A DNA stretch of 64,000 nucleotides from Hemicentrotus pulcherrimus (Eukaryota; Echinodermata; Echinoidea; Camarodonta; Strongylocentrotidae): assembly GCA_003118195.1 (NCBI GenBank), contig BEXV01000075.1, forward strand, positions 224,781-288,780, given 5' to 3'. The notes under the pieces were generated by a model that was given only the letters and a program-made list of their open reading frames with translations, did no database searches and was not told the origin of the DNA. Shown here piece by piece: positions 52,138-64,000 of the stretch; position 1 is the first letter of the stretch, and every line of letters starts with the position of its first letter. The position numbers and the translations under genes are program-made.

Positions 52138-54096
52138 ACATGAAGTTAAACATAGGTGCCTGTTGTTTTCTGTTTGTTCTATGTTTCATTCATATCTTTC
52201 ATGAGTCTTATGCCATATTAATTCAAATAAAATATAACCATATTTATAAACTTTCCAAACAGTCAGCCTACAATTTATAGCTATCAATTTAAATTATATC
52301 CAATTAAATCATCACGACAACACCACTCAGCATTTCCGTGATAACACAAGCTGGTGCCATTTTTTTCTCAAAATGAAGTTATCTGATTTATATCTCTGAT
52401 AGGTATTAAGGAAATCTATATCTGCTTTAATTGGAAGGAAACCATTGATTGGGTTCTCGTTAAAAATAGCTAGCTGTTTATTGACAGATCTGCACATTCC
52501 GTAATATATTTCATGAAGGATATGCATTGTATAATGAGTGAATCTTTTGAAGTCTTATTATATACCTTGGATGCCATTCCACCTTGCTGGCCATGGGTAT
52601 TAAATATGCACGGGATTGTCCACATGAATAACTCGGGCAGTGAGACTAGCGGGTTTGTTGTTGGGTTCCGGATAATAATCAGCCTTCTACTCCTCCCGAT
52701 TATAAGAGAATTTCACAAAAACATTTGTTGAATAGAGAGATGGGTGAGCTTCACCAGAGAAACTTATGGAATGTAACGTATTGTTTGTTGATTCTGAGAT
52801 ATTGCTTAAAGAAGTACTTAATTGTAGGTAAAATAGAGGGATTTGGAAAGAGAGTAAGAGAGAGAGAGAGAAAGAGAAAGTGAAGGAATATTGAGAAAAA
52901 AGTTCTGATAGAGAGATGGGGAGGGGGATAGGTGATGAAAAGAGAACAAGTAAAAGGAATTAGTGAAAAGTATTAGATTGTGGGAAGGAGACAAGAAGAG
53001 GAGAGAAACAGATTGATACAATAATAATGGACCAGTTTCGCAAATTATGCCATGGTGCATTTAAATGACCATAACCCCCTGAAGAAAATGATGGTGTAAA
53101 GCTCAGGGATTATATCGCCCAACTTTCTGTGTCAGTCTCTTTGTAACATACGGATGACTGCCCCCTATTGTTGACTAAGCTCATGTCTACGTCGTGCAGA
53201 AATGATAGATAGGGCCATCTTACAAGAAATAAACTTACATCAGTTGAATAATGGCCTAGGGCTTGGCATTAATAAGAGGCCGTACTGAGGTCCTTGGGAA
53301 ACTTTTTGTTCTTGGCTTTCGTGTTTTATTATCTTGTGGACGCAACTGAACACAAAATTCACATGTCTACAATGGTGTGGTAGTGTGTAGATAAGGAAGG
53401 GGGGGGGGGGCGAGGTGTGATTGGTGAAAAGGAATTCATACTGTGTCAGTTGCATATTCTAAAGTGAAGATTTGCTTTTGTCAAAAATTGACAGGGGATT
53501 ATCTGTGAAGGTTTACCAAACTATGCAATGAATTATAATCTCTTGCTTTTAGGCAACTCCACCAAACAGCACCTTCTCTTCTGTTTGGTCACGCATCTTT
53601 GTTCCGTCAGGTTTTCTCCTGCCGAGAGCAACCAACGAATGGCCAACAGAGCACAATAGAGAAATGAAAGTATGCCATAAATAGTTTGAGAAGCCTTTTC
53701 ATAACAAGATTGGTGTCATTGTGTGCTTTCGGGTATGGAGGAACTTCTTATCTCTTTTGGGTCCATCCTGCGATTTCATAGCTTGGGGAATAGCATCAAC
53801 TTTTATTTAATCACCTCTTAATACATTCAGAAACTGTAATTCCTTTCCCCAAGGGGTTCCATCTTGCCATATTTCAACAAGTTTAAGAAAAGAAATATAG
53901 AGAGGGATAGAGGCTCAAGATTGAATACAATTTAGTTGTTTGCTGAGGTTGACAGGGATTATTTTATAATGCTTATCTTTTTCTTTCTTTCCTTTAAAAA
54001 GAAAAGCTCCGCAAGAAGATTAGTGTTTCAATGTGTGAAAAATATAGCAAATGAGTCGAGGGATACAAGTCATAAAATCAAAAAAACTTCTTTGAT
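52138..54096. other. Intron stretch with GA and poly-G tracts, no gene
   Basis: AT-rich sequence with a GA-rich tract at about 52840-52995 and a G12 run at 53399-53410. No supported gene; the long frames that run into the N gap are artefacts. Confidence 0.5.
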
Positions 54097-54859
54097 NNNN
54101 NNNNNNNNNNNNNNNNNNNNNNNNNNNNNNNNNNNNNNNNNNNNNNNNNNNNNNNNNNNNNNNNNNNNNNNNNNNNNNNNNNNNNNNNNNNNNNNNNNNN
54201 NNNNNNNNNNNNNNNNNNNNNNNNNNNNNNNNNNNNNNNNNNNNNNNNNNNNNNNNNNNNNNNNNNNNNNNNNNNNNNNNNNNNNNNNNNNNNNNNNNNN
54301 NNNNNNNNNNNNNNNNNNNNNNNNNNNNNNNNNNNNNNNNNNNNNNNNNNNNNNNNNNNNNNNNNNNNNNNNNNNNNNNNNNNNNNNNNNNNNNNNNNNN
54401 NNNNNNNNNNNNNNNNNNNNNNNNNNNNNNNNNNNNNNNNNNNNNNNNNNNNNNNNNNNNNNNNNNNNNNNNNNNNNNNNNNNNNNNNNNNNNNNNNNNN
54501 NNNNNNNNNNNNNNNNNNNNNNNNNNNNNNNNNNNNNNNNNNNNNNNNNNNNNNNNNNNNNNNNNNNNNNNNNNNNNNNNNNNNNNNNNNNNNNNNNNNN
54601 NNNNNNNNNNNNNNNNNNNNNNNNNNNNNNNNNNNNNNNNNNNNNNNNNNNNNNNNNNNNNNNNNNNNNNNNNNNNNNNNNNNNNNNNNNNNNNNNNNNN
54701 NNNNNNNNNNNNNNNNNNNNNNNNNNNNNNNNNNNNNNNNNNNNNNNNNNNNNNNNNNNNNNNNNNNNNNNNNNNNNNNNNNNNNNNNNNNNNNNNNNNN
54801 NNNNNNNNNNNNNNNNNNNNNNNNNNNNNNNNNNNNNNNNNNNNNNNNNNNNNNNNNNN
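54097..54859. other. Assembly gap (763 N)
   Basis: A run of 763 undetermined bases. Frames crossing it are artefacts. Confidence 0.99.
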
Positions 54860-54897
54860 TCTCACACACACATTTCTCCTGATCAAAGCTCAGATCC

Positions 54898-54927
54898 TGG
54901 GGATGGGATGGGATGGGATGGGATGGT
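54898..54927. repeat. (GGGAT)n pentamer microsatellite
   Basis: The pentamer gggat is repeated about five times in tandem just downstream of the N gap. Confidence 0.9.
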
Positions 54928-55829
54928 CCATGATCTGGCAGGCATGACCGTTGTGGCCTGCTAATAAGCATCAATTTGGGATTAGTTGGGGGAGTGCAAC
55001 AGGAGATTAGGTGTCTCAATGATTTCATCATGCTTGGTATGATCTCTGTCACAGATATCATCAACGCACCCCCCACCACCAGGCCAGGAGGACCTGACGA
55101 ACGAATGAATATGGAGTAACGTTGATTAACAACGAGAAAGATGGTGCTTTATTATCTTATCCTCTAGGAAGTCGGAGCACGACTGCGCTTGACAGAGTTC
55201 CCTTTAAAAAACTAATTAAATTGATGCAAAGTTCAGTCATGGTGGATAGATACATCTGCTACAGGTGATATCAAGACATTATTTCCTTGTGTACTTTCAA
55301 AGTTCTTCTTCTTTAGTAATCTGGGAGCCATGTTTTCTCAATCTCATGCCACTAATAAAAAGTCATCTCTGCATACAATTCTTAGTTGTCTGTTTAAATG
55401 TATTATTTAAAGAGGTTATTTGGACTATCGGAAACAGAGTGTTGGGATCTCTATTCATGTTGTCCAGAAGCTGACAAAATGAATGATATCAAGTTATTTT
55501 TGATATTTTCATAATAAACAATTTATGAATTCAGATAGTTCATGTTTGCTTATTTTCAGGTATGTACATCTTTATTTCCCACTTTATAAAACAAAAAGTG
55601 AAACTGATATATCAAGCTGTTTCAAACCATGACCAAATAGGCCTGTAGATTGGAGACTTGACGTTTGAGTCATTCTTCATAGGAGCATGTGTATTGCCTC
55701 ATGAATTTTGTCCACTCTTGGCCTTTTTATGCTTGATTTATTGGACGAGTGCCCTCCTTGCAATGTGAAATACTCAACAGATTCAAGTGAAAGATATTAT
55801 CAATATTTGATATATCAGATTCCCAAACC
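54928..55829. other. Intron stretch, no gene seen
   Basis: Mostly AT-rich, with a more GC-rich patch near 55060-55100. No coding signal. Confidence 0.4.
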
Positions 55830-55965
55830 CTGCGCGATCGTTTCCACCTGTATGAAGATCTGTTCCGGGCGATCAATTTTCGGTCGGCTGGAAGGGGCAG
55901 CGCGGCGCATCAGTTACATATTTCGGCGACCCCGAGCTCTAAAGAGAATTAAGAATGTATGAAAT
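55830..55965. promoter_or_regulatory. Short CpG-rich block, candidate cis-regulatory element
   Basis: CpG-dense words (ctgcgcgatcg near 55831, ggcagcgcggcgcatc near 55897, cggcgaccccgagc near 55924) within AT-rich sequence. The 84-codon frame across it has no domain that I recognise. Confidence 0.22.
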
Positions 55966-57859
55966 GTGACTCCTTCGATCACACAGGACTGGTGTACGGC
56001 CAGCTGCACCGTGCCCCCTTCAAATATGGAATAATGTTAAGAGGTAGGAGCTGGGAGGATGACGGGACCTAAGTAAGAGAGGGATGGGGATAGAGAGGGG
56101 GAAATGTAGAAATATGATTTTTTTTTTTGTTTTTTTTTGTTGAATACAGATTGTAAAGTTTCTTTCCATCTGAGGAAAATATCTGAGAGAGAGAGAGAGA
56201 GAAAAGAATATGAATAAGAGATGGGGAAGGGACAGAGGACAAGGGGAGGGAGAGAGGGGGAAGGCAGAAATGAGGAGGTTCCAAAAAGATACAGGGAATG
56301 GATGAAGTCCGAGTTTAAAATGAAGAAGAAAAACAATTGAATTTTGATGTTGTTGAAATCTGCTTTGAATAAAAGTGCAATTTTTAATTCTATTCTTACA
56401 TGATGTGGAATTAATGCCCTTGTGGCCGCCATTAATCATAATAAAGGTGAATTTACCACCAAGCCTCAACAGGTTAAGTATGGAAGAAGATCCTACTTCC
56501 ATCAAGCATATGAGATTATGAAATACATCCATGCATGCATGGTAGTCACCAATTCCTTTCCTTTTCCAACATGGGTGCAAGAACACACCCAATTAGATAA
56601 ACCCCATTGATGAATAGGGGGCCACACTCTCCCTTGTAATGGGGCAATGAGAAATATAAATTTGCATAGTTATTGATCCGATGGAGAAAGGGAGATAGTA
56701 TTCAGGGGAACGTCTTTTCATAACAGTGGAATTCTTATTGATCTGTGGCAGGCATAGGGGGGCTCATTTCAAATCAATAGAGTCTTGATCTTTACCTATT
56801 TTCCCCATTTATCCCCAATTATTTTCTTTTACTGGTTCCAGTTCTTGCCCGAACTGAACCCTCCCTTGCCATAAATGCATGATTAACCGAGCTATTCCAT
56901 TGTGGTTGGATGGGATAGTTGTTATTCTTCAACAGTGTGATGTTAATAAAATTCAGAATAGTGTCACATATAGATGGAGAAGGGGTATACTGGAACCTAT
57001 TTTTTAAAATCATTTATCACTAAAACATTCTCTTTTTAAAAATTTGCGAATCAGAAGCGAGAAAGATTGAGTATGTTTTAAATAACAGAGAGTAAGATAT
57101 CCATAAAGCAATGTCTCTCAAATAAAAATTATCCAGTCATGAGTCAGTATTTATGAGATGATAATCAAAACATTTTAATTCCATAGTTATAAGAGATCTT
57201 CTCCATGTATTCAATATCGACATCGTGATATGAAATGTATCATTAAAGTGGAGGGGGGAAAAAGCAGGTGTTTCTCCCGGCAAACATAATGATCATATCA
57301 ATCATTAGAAAATTCATTTCCAAATGCGATATCACGTTTTATTGTTCATATTCAATTTTGTAAAGCAGCAGCAGCATCGGTCATAAATCATACCAATCTC
57401 ATTTTGCCATCTTTCACGGCTCTTGTCATAATTTTTTTTCCTGCAAGCGGCATCCGATAATGAGGTACACGTAAGGAGAACAGCTAACTGATGTGCCCCC
57501 CATTCTTAGCCGAATCACCATAGTCATTTTCTGATGAAATATCATCATGGCATTGCTAATGTCTTCTTCAAACACTCCCGTATGATACATCAACCAGATA
57601 TTGGGAATGTCATAGGCTCAAAAGAAATTTATGTCCCATTAAATGATGAATTCACCCATTTTTCACAGTTTCAAGAGAAAATAAAATTGGCAGCTGAATG
57701 GATGAAGGTGGCATTCTCTCACAAAATAATGATGTTAGATGATAAGGTTTTTTTTTTCTTCTCCGGTGGTGATTAAAGGATAATCTTTTTATATCAGTCA
57801 TTAGGTAGGGTTATAAGCAATTGTTTTTTCTTTCATCCATATCATTTGTAGCTGAAATC
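55966..57859. other. Intron stretch with GA/T-rich simple sequence, no gene
   Basis: Purine-rich low-complexity sequence at about 56040-56280, including a (GA)n core at about 56185-56202 and a T-rich tract near 56119-56139. The 190-codon minus-strand frame here derives from this low-complexity sequence. The remainder is AT-rich with no gene. Confidence 0.5.
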
Positions 57860-58560
57860 GTATATCCAGTCTACTGTGAAGCTACCATGCACAGTACCTT
57901 TGTTCTACGCGAGATGGTGACTTAAACAAAATCACCAATTACTATCGCACACCACCCAATAGATGAAAAATGATATTGCATTATCAGCTGAATTTAAATG
58001 CGCAAGCCTCAAAAATGCTACCACAAAGTAATTGAAGCGATTAGATGAATTTTGACGCTACCACTTTAATATTTGATGAATGATGTGATCATATCTATGG
58101 CATCACTGCACCACTCGTATTAATTTGTGCCCTCGGGGTTTAGTGTGTCACTCCAGTTATCATGACCAACAGCCGACCCACTCAGCCATTCAACGCTATC
58201 ATAGCTCGCTATTTACAAGAGGAATAAAAAAAAAACTGTCTATTTACGCTTTGTCAGTTGATGGCAGAGCGACAAAAGATTGCTGAGGCTTTTCATATCA
58301 TAATGTTATGCATTGGAGAGCTCTCCGATGTTTGATTATTATTGTTATCATAATAATCCAGCCAGCAAATATACAGGGATGTGTCACCCATAAATGCGAT
58401 GATATTCTTTCTGTAAACATGCGTAGCTGCTGCTCCCCGGCTCGGCTCTCTTCCCGGACAACCAACGGTAACAAGACTGTCGCTGAGAGATCTCTGCAGA
58501 GATCACATGATGAGGAGATAGCTAGCCTGCGTTTTTCTTCCATTCTCTGATTCCCTAAAC
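57860..58560. promoter_or_regulatory. Candidate cis-regulatory module near the 3' end of the intron
   Basis: Balanced composition with CpGs and dense ATTA/GATT cores; the GC-richest part is near 58425-58475 (ctccccggctcggctctc). A small palindrome agagatctctgcagagatc lies near 58486-58504. It differs from the A/T-run sequence that follows. Inference only. Confidence 0.22.
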
Positions 58561-60059
58561 CGAATTCACTCAAGCGACAGAGTCATGTGCACAAACTTTC
58601 ATGCGTCTATGATTGAATACTGTTAAAAAACATTCCTTTTTGATATTCGACTTTCAGTTATCTTTTTTCAGTATTTTAGCTGTTGAGTTGGACAGGCATC
58701 ATCCGATTTACTCTTGGATTAGAATCATATGAAGGAGCTACCTATAATTGAATTCAAAGGGATTTAGCTGCACTTCATTTAAAGGAAACAATAGATTGTG
58801 TCTGAAGTAAATCATTTTAGCTTACATTTGAGTTTGTCTTTTCTACAAAAGCTAGTCTTAAAATTTTTGGATCTCTCTCAACTTGAAATCAAAGAGGAAG
58901 GAAAACCATCGCAGCCTGTTTTCCAATTGGACCCTGAGCTTTTACCATTATTGTCCAGAGTTGGATTGCATTTGTGTTTCAATGCTGTTGAAGCTGAACA
59001 TTTTATTTGGAGTCATTCAGAAGTTGTCCTGGACATCTTAAACTCTGTCAAGTTCTGTTCATGTTTGTACTGTTGGTCTTTGTTCATCCCTTAACGTGGC
59101 TTTCATGCCGAATATCTCTTGTAAGTCAGAATAATAACAGTGCTGCTGTCGCAACCTGGATATAATCAGATAATGTGAGTTGACTTTTTGCGCTGAGCGT
59201 ACTCCTTCACAATTATTAAGTTTGTACTAATTAGTCAATTTTATGGCAATTGTGAATCAATACTTTTATATCTCATATCTGGAGCTTTGTTTAAAATTCT
59301 GAAACCCATAATGGTTCATTTCAATCTTGCAAAATGAAACGCTACAATCAAATGATTAACTTGTCATGTTTTGTTTCCGAAAACATTGTTGAAATGAAAT
59401 GATTACCAGTTGTGTTGACACAAGCCTCATGACAGTACATATGATAGAAGAAAAAAAAACTTGTTCGAAGGAAATGAGGTTTTGTCTTTTCCTCAGAGGG
59501 CAACTCTCTTATCAGTTTGTGAAATAGAATTACACAAGTATTTGACAAGGATGGAACTGATGTTTGTATAGCTGCAGATTGAAGGACGTATGCGATGATA
59601 ACATTTGTTTTTTTCATTTGCTGCAGTTGAAAGGTCACCACCATTGCTTGCGCATTCAACAATGTTTCACACATTTCTGTCACTTTGAAGTACCTTCAGC
59701 TGATCTTTGTACATCATGTCCATATGTATCATTTCATGATTTAAATAATGTCATATGGTTGATTAAACTTGAAATTCATTTTCTTACTTCTTTGATATGC
59801 AAATTTCTGTAAATTCTGTTTAAAAAACTGTTTCAATGTACCTGTTTTATTCATGTGATTAATAGACCTTATGTCCTCTGTTCAGTGCAAGAAAGGCTTT
59901 TCTTTAACTCCAAAGTTAAAGAGTTATTGCTCTTCCAAACATTGGTACATGATATAGATATTAAATTATACATGGAATATAATTTGTTTCAAGACAATAA
60001 TATGAATTGCTTTTATGTGATGATACATGACATCTCATTAAATCATATTCTATTAATTT
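58561..60059. other. 3' end of intron 1, no gene seen
   Basis: AT-rich sequence running up to the splice acceptor. The 98-codon frame at 58798-59094 begins with GTG, not ATG, and matches nothing that I recognise; I do not call it. Confidence 0.5.
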
Positions 60060-60075
60060 GCTCTCCCATGTGCAG

Positions 60076-63000
60076 GTTCATCTGAAGGCATACACCAGCC
60101 TCTAGATGCCATGAACTCGGACGAACACGATGAAGTTATCGGAGATGTCCACGTCTGTGGCAACTGCCGTGGGGAGTTTGTTGTCTTTGCCGACTTTGTG
60201 AAGCATAAGCAGAGCTGCATTAAGAAGCAGGTAGTGATGATCTTCAATGAGGGGCAGGAGCGGATGGACGAGTCCAGCAGGATGTCCGAGAAAGACCACG
60301 ACACTGCTTCCGATCGTTCCATGACCCCAGAGAGTAGGAAGTCTGTTGAGCCAAACTATGTCTCGGAAGGGAAAGCTCAGCAGCAGGATGAACAACCCGG
60401 CAGGTCTTCAGATCAAAGCCCTAACCCCAGTCTCCCACCTTCAAATGTTTCCTTGGAAAACCTTGAGAACACTCCCTATGCTGTGGCACAGTTTCCTCGG
60501 GAGTCTGCAATGGTTCCTGGGCACCCTGATGTAGTAATGATCCAAGAACAGCTGTATGCCCTCCAGCAGCAACACCTTCATCAACTTCATATGATCCAGA
60601 GCATCCAACATCAGATCAACCACCTAACTGCCCAGCAACAGAGGCAGCAGATTCAGCACCAACACCTTCAGCAGCTGCAGCAACAAGGTCAACAGAAGCA
60701 AGAGCCAAAAGAATCCTCAGGTAGTCAGGGATCACCAGGAATTGAAGAGAAGACTTTTGAAACCAAAGCTGAACCAGCCCCCCACTCCAGCGCAAGCACT
60801 GCTACTACATCCTGCATTCCATCCACACCGATTGTACCAATCCCAACCATCCATGGTATGATTCACCCACCGCACATCTTGTCTCCTGCAGGGGCTGCAG
60901 CAGCATCGGCTGTGCAACAGTCTGCTATAGAGGCAATGCATGCTCAAGGAAGGCTGCTACCACCAATGCCACTGCCACCACCATTCCATCTGCCTAGCCA
61001 GAAGTCGCCCTTTGAGATGCTTCAGCAGCATGCAAACAGGCATATGCCACACAACCCACTTGGAATTCCTCCACCACTCCCTTATCATGAGAGTCTGCTT
61101 TCTGCTGGCCACAAACCCAAGCCTCCCAATGTCTCGGTTTTTGACCCAAAGTTCAGTGCTGATGATCCCTTCTTCCGTCACAAATGCAGATTCTGCCACA
61201 AGGTATTTGGAAGTGACAGTGCCCTCCAGATCCACATTCGGTCCCACACTGGCGAGCGCCCGTACAAGTGTAACATCTGTGGGAACCGGTTTTCTACCAA
61301 GGGCAACCTGAAGGTCCACTTCCAGCGCCACCAGTCTAGGTACCCTCACGTCCACATGGATATTAGGCACCACCCACCAACGCCACCGCCGATGGACCAG
61401 CCTCTCCAACCACCTTCAATCCACCAGATTCCAATGCCCACCATTCCAAATGACCAACCCCAATATCCGTATGAAGTAGACATGTTACCTTATCAACCAT
61501 CCAAGAGCACCTCTCCAAGGGAATCCGAAGGCAGTATGGCAGACAACGCCAGGCGTTACCAGGAGGTGGAGGAGGAGGAGGAGGAGGAGGAGATGAAACA
61601 TTCCAACAACATTGAAAGGAGTCAAGGTGGTGATAATCGTGACAGTCCATCAACGAGTCAGTCAGGAAGTATATCCCCGAATGAAAGGAGGCAGATCCAA
61701 TCCACCTCTCCTTCCATTGCCCTGTCTTCTAATGTCTTCCCAATCATGTCTGCTAGCGGTTTCCCGGTGTCCTCTGGATATCCTCTTCCGTATGCTGGTT
61801 TCCCGAGAATGGCATTTAGTCAGAATGGTACAATGCCGTTCGAGTCTTCCAAAAGTGCTGCAGAATTAGACCTAGTCAAACCTGAAACACCTCCATCATT
61901 GGCCAACCTTGCTGAGGCAGGTATGCGGGCATCAGAGACCTCCAAACTCCAGCAATTGGTAGAGAATATTGAGCAGAAGATAACTGACCCCAACCAATGT
62001 GTCATCTGCCACCGGGTACTGAGTTGCAAGAGCTCTCTCCAACTTCACTATCGCACCCATACTGGTGAACGTCCCTTCAGGTGTAAAATCTGTGGGCGAT
62101 CTTTTACAACCAAAGGGAACCTCAAGACTCACTATGCTGTCCACCGAAGCAAAGGACCTATCAGAATTCTCCATGACTGCCCAATCTGTGAGAAGCGCTT
62201 CAGCAACCCACTAGTGCTACAACAGCATTTGCGTCTCCATGCTGCTGAAGGGATGACCATACCTCCACATCTGGAGCACCCCAGGCCCGAGGATATGAGT
62301 ATCAAGGCTGATGGAGATGACATGGACAAGACGGACGAAGCTGGAGAAGACAACCACATGGATGTGGACGAGCGAAATGATCTTCCAACACCCGAGGAGG
62401 GAGAAGTCCCAGATGATTCATTTCCCGAAGGTGACAAGCCTGAAGATGGTACCCTCCCATCAGATGTCAATTCACCACCTGCAGAAAACCATTCCTCCAA
62501 AGCTCTTGCATCTGATGAGGACAAAAAGACAAGTCAGCTCCAGAGTAGGCCATTCATGCCAAGTATCCTGGGACTGCAGCCTGTAAGCTCCATGGCGAAT
62601 GGAGACTCCTCTGTGGCTCCAAGCCCTGGTCATAGTGTAGACACAAAATCAATGATGTCTGAAGATGAGAACAGAAACATCAACATGTCCATGTATAACA
62701 GGAATGGACCCGAATCTATCACATCCAGTATGGCAGAGGAAGAGCTTGATGGGGAGTTCAGAAGTGAGGTGAATGATACTGATATGAGTGGAGCACTTGA
62801 TCTGAGACCAAAGGGAACTCCTCAAGAAAACATTCCTCCACATTATAAAGATGCTGGTGACTTGGCAGGCTACTACTCTCACGATGATCATTATAGTGAA
62901 GACGTAAAGCCAACCATGACCTCTGCTGGCCTGCTCATGAGTGTCCCCAGCATGCAGCTCGGTAGTAGACGCCTTATGAGACCAAACACAACCTGCCACT

Positions 63001-64000
63001 ACTGCGGTAAGGTGTTTGCATGCACCAGTGCCCTGAACATCCACTATCGCAGCCACACCAAGGAGCGTCCATTCCGCTGTGATTGCTGTAGCAAGGGATT
63101 CTCCACCAAGGGTAACCTCAAGCAGCACATGCTGACTCACAAAATCAGAGATATGCCCATGCCAAGATACGACTCACCTATCAACATCCCTAGTCACTCC
63201 ATGTCTCCAGTCATGCCAAAGCCTACCAGCCAAGAACTTCCTCTACAGCAGACAACCACCACCATTAACTCCCAGACTCCACCCCTGAAGCGCAGTCTGA
63301 GTGTCTCCCCAGAAGAAGCCAACAAACGCAGTCAGTTCAAGCATTCCTGCTCAGTCTGTGGGAAGCAGTTCCAGACTAACAGTGCCCTGGAGATTCACAT
63401 GCGCACCCATACAGGAGAGAAACCATTCCGTTGCCACATCTGCAGCCGAGCCTTCACCACCAAAGGCAACCTGAAGGTTCATCTTGGCACCCACATGTGG
63501 AATGGGGGTGGACGACGGGGACGCCGCATCGCTGTTGAACCTCCGTTCATCGTCAGCCCCAAAGAAGGAGAGATCTTCCGTGGGGACCTATTTGGCATGC
63601 ACCCAGGGTTCGCAGAGGGTGCTTTCTACCACTACCCTCCTCCTCATCTACTTAACGGTTTTGCTGCAGCAGCTGCTAACTCCAAGGCCAACGAAATCTC
63701 TGTCATTCAGCAACCTTCTAGCCTCCATCTCCAGGATTCTGGGTCAGTCATCATGAGGAACAGCTTGGCACCTTCTGCAGAGAGCAGGGAGGCAGCGTAC
63801 AACCGGGAAGCAGAACGCCACCGTGAAATGGTCCTGAGCAGAGATGAGGCCCTCAACCACGAGATTGCTCTCAACAGAGAAGAAGCTCTCTCCCGCGAGA
63901 TGGCGATGAACAGAGAGGAGGCTATGTCTCGCGAGATTGCTCTCAACAGAGAAGAGGCTCGCTCCCGTGAGATGGCAATGAACAGAGAGGAGGCTCTTTC
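60076..64000 (+). CDS. Sall: Spalt-like zinc-finger transcription factor, coding exon 2 (3' incomplete)
   Basis: This nuclear DNA-binding factor exon is open for 3,925 bp with no stop and runs off the window, giving at least 1,333 residues with exon 1 (human SALL1 is about 1,320). Numbering from the MSRRKQ methionine: a C2HC finger with C52, C55, H68, C72; a Gln/His-rich SALL oligomerisation region at about 181-234, preceded by the family motif AVAQF; a C2H2 pair at 395-443; an E8 run at 523-530; a C2H2 triplet at 666-746; pairs at 998-1046 and 1116-1164. The second finger of each group carries the sal-box core F-[ST]-TKGNLK. The motif KLQQLVENI before the triplet is also SALL-typical. VKPE at 625-628 fits the sumoylation consensus, and ALDLR at 931-935 weakly resembles a CtBP-binding PxDLS motif. 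SALL proteins bind AT-rich DNA and usually repress through NuRD. After the last finger the protein continues into a hexapeptide repeat array (1261 onward). All zinc ligands are intact, so the gene looks functional. Spalt identity is secure; the C-terminus and any further exon are outside the window. Confidence 0.97.
63783..63998 (+). repeat. In-frame hexapeptide repeat array in the Sall C-terminal tail
   Basis: Residues 1261-1332 parse into twelve consecutive six-residue units with no insertions: [72 protein letters not shown]. The consensus is [S/N]-R-E-x-A-[L/M]. From 63873 the DNA also repeats every 36 bp (12 residues). Units at 63873-63908 and 63945-63980 differ at 4 of 36 positions and are more alike than adjacent units, implying a 72-bp duplication layer. 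The array continues past the window end. The charged, Ala/Leu/Met-containing repeat is likely helical. Role unknown. Confidence 0.93.

Larger units (their letters stand above)
5350..60075 (+). other. Sall intron 1 (54,726 bp, phase 1)
   Basis: The intron starts with GTAGGT and ends with a pyrimidine-containing acceptor (gctctcccatgtgcag) at 60060-60075. A YTNAY-type branch candidate (ttaat) lies about 20 bases before the AG. The intron splits codon 25. No second gene, tRNA or rRNA could be supported in it on either strand; the longest apparent ORFs either cross N gaps or lie in GA/CT repeats. A developmental transcription-factor intron of this size commonly houses enhancers. The CpG-bearing blocks listed below are the best candidates, but that is inference. 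Two N runs (591 and 763) are scaffold gaps, so the true length is approximate. Confidence 0.85.

Noticed and set aside
53936..55079. Open frames of 288-342 codons on both strands
   Set aside because: They span the 763-base N gap; the readable ends have no coding character.
58798..59094. 98-codon frame upstream of exon 2, considered as an extra Sall exon
   Set aside because: It starts with GTG, has no homology to SALL that I recognise, and the exon 1 donor and the 60076 acceptor already join in phase without it.
60957..63140. Minus-strand open frames of up to 163 codons within exon 2
   Set aside because: These are antisense shadows of the zinc-finger coding sequence.

Overview
The window is eukaryotic, AT-rich and mostly non-coding. 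It holds one recognisable gene on the + strand: a spalt-like (Sall/spalt) zinc-finger transcription factor. The 5' coding exon is tiny (5277-5349), the first intron is 54,726 bp (5350-60075), and the large second coding exon starts at 60076 and is still open at the window edge (64000). The finger layout (C2HC, then C2H2 groups of 2, 3, 2 and 2) matches chordate SALL1/SALL3. The frequent TACATGTA-like words, poly-G/poly-C tracts, GA/CT microsatellites and AT-rich background suggest a marine invertebrate deuterostome, most likely an echinoderm such as a sea urchin. The species is an inference; no second gene supports it.

Layout: 1-5276 is upstream sequence with AT-rich simple repeats, a GA microsatellite, a cluster of three CACGTG E-boxes and a CpG-bearing promoter/5' UTR region. 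Exon 1 encodes little more than the N-terminal MSRRKQAKPQHI motif, the short peptide by which SALL proteins recruit the NuRD co-repressor. The intron contains no ORF that I can defend as a gene. It contains several CpG-enriched, motif-dense blocks that look like cis-regulatory modules (for example 14430-15060, 26520-26790, 30130-32480, 40760-41110, 41985-42440, 48040-48440 and 57860-58560). It also holds a family of about 50-62 bp foldback elements, a 137-bp tandem duplication, a perfect 49-bp inverted repeat, a GA-rich minisatellite, short slippage duplications and two N gaps (18717-19307 and 54097-54859).

Exon 2 encodes all ten zinc fingers, the glutamine-rich oligomerisation region and, at the end of the window, an array of at least twelve hexapeptide repeats (consensus [S/N]-R-E-x-A-[L/M]) after the last finger pair. 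I do not know this tail from SALL proteins elsewhere, and it is the most unusual coding feature here. The most unusual non-coding feature is the dispersed foldback family with a conserved GAGCCAGAAGGGC arm.
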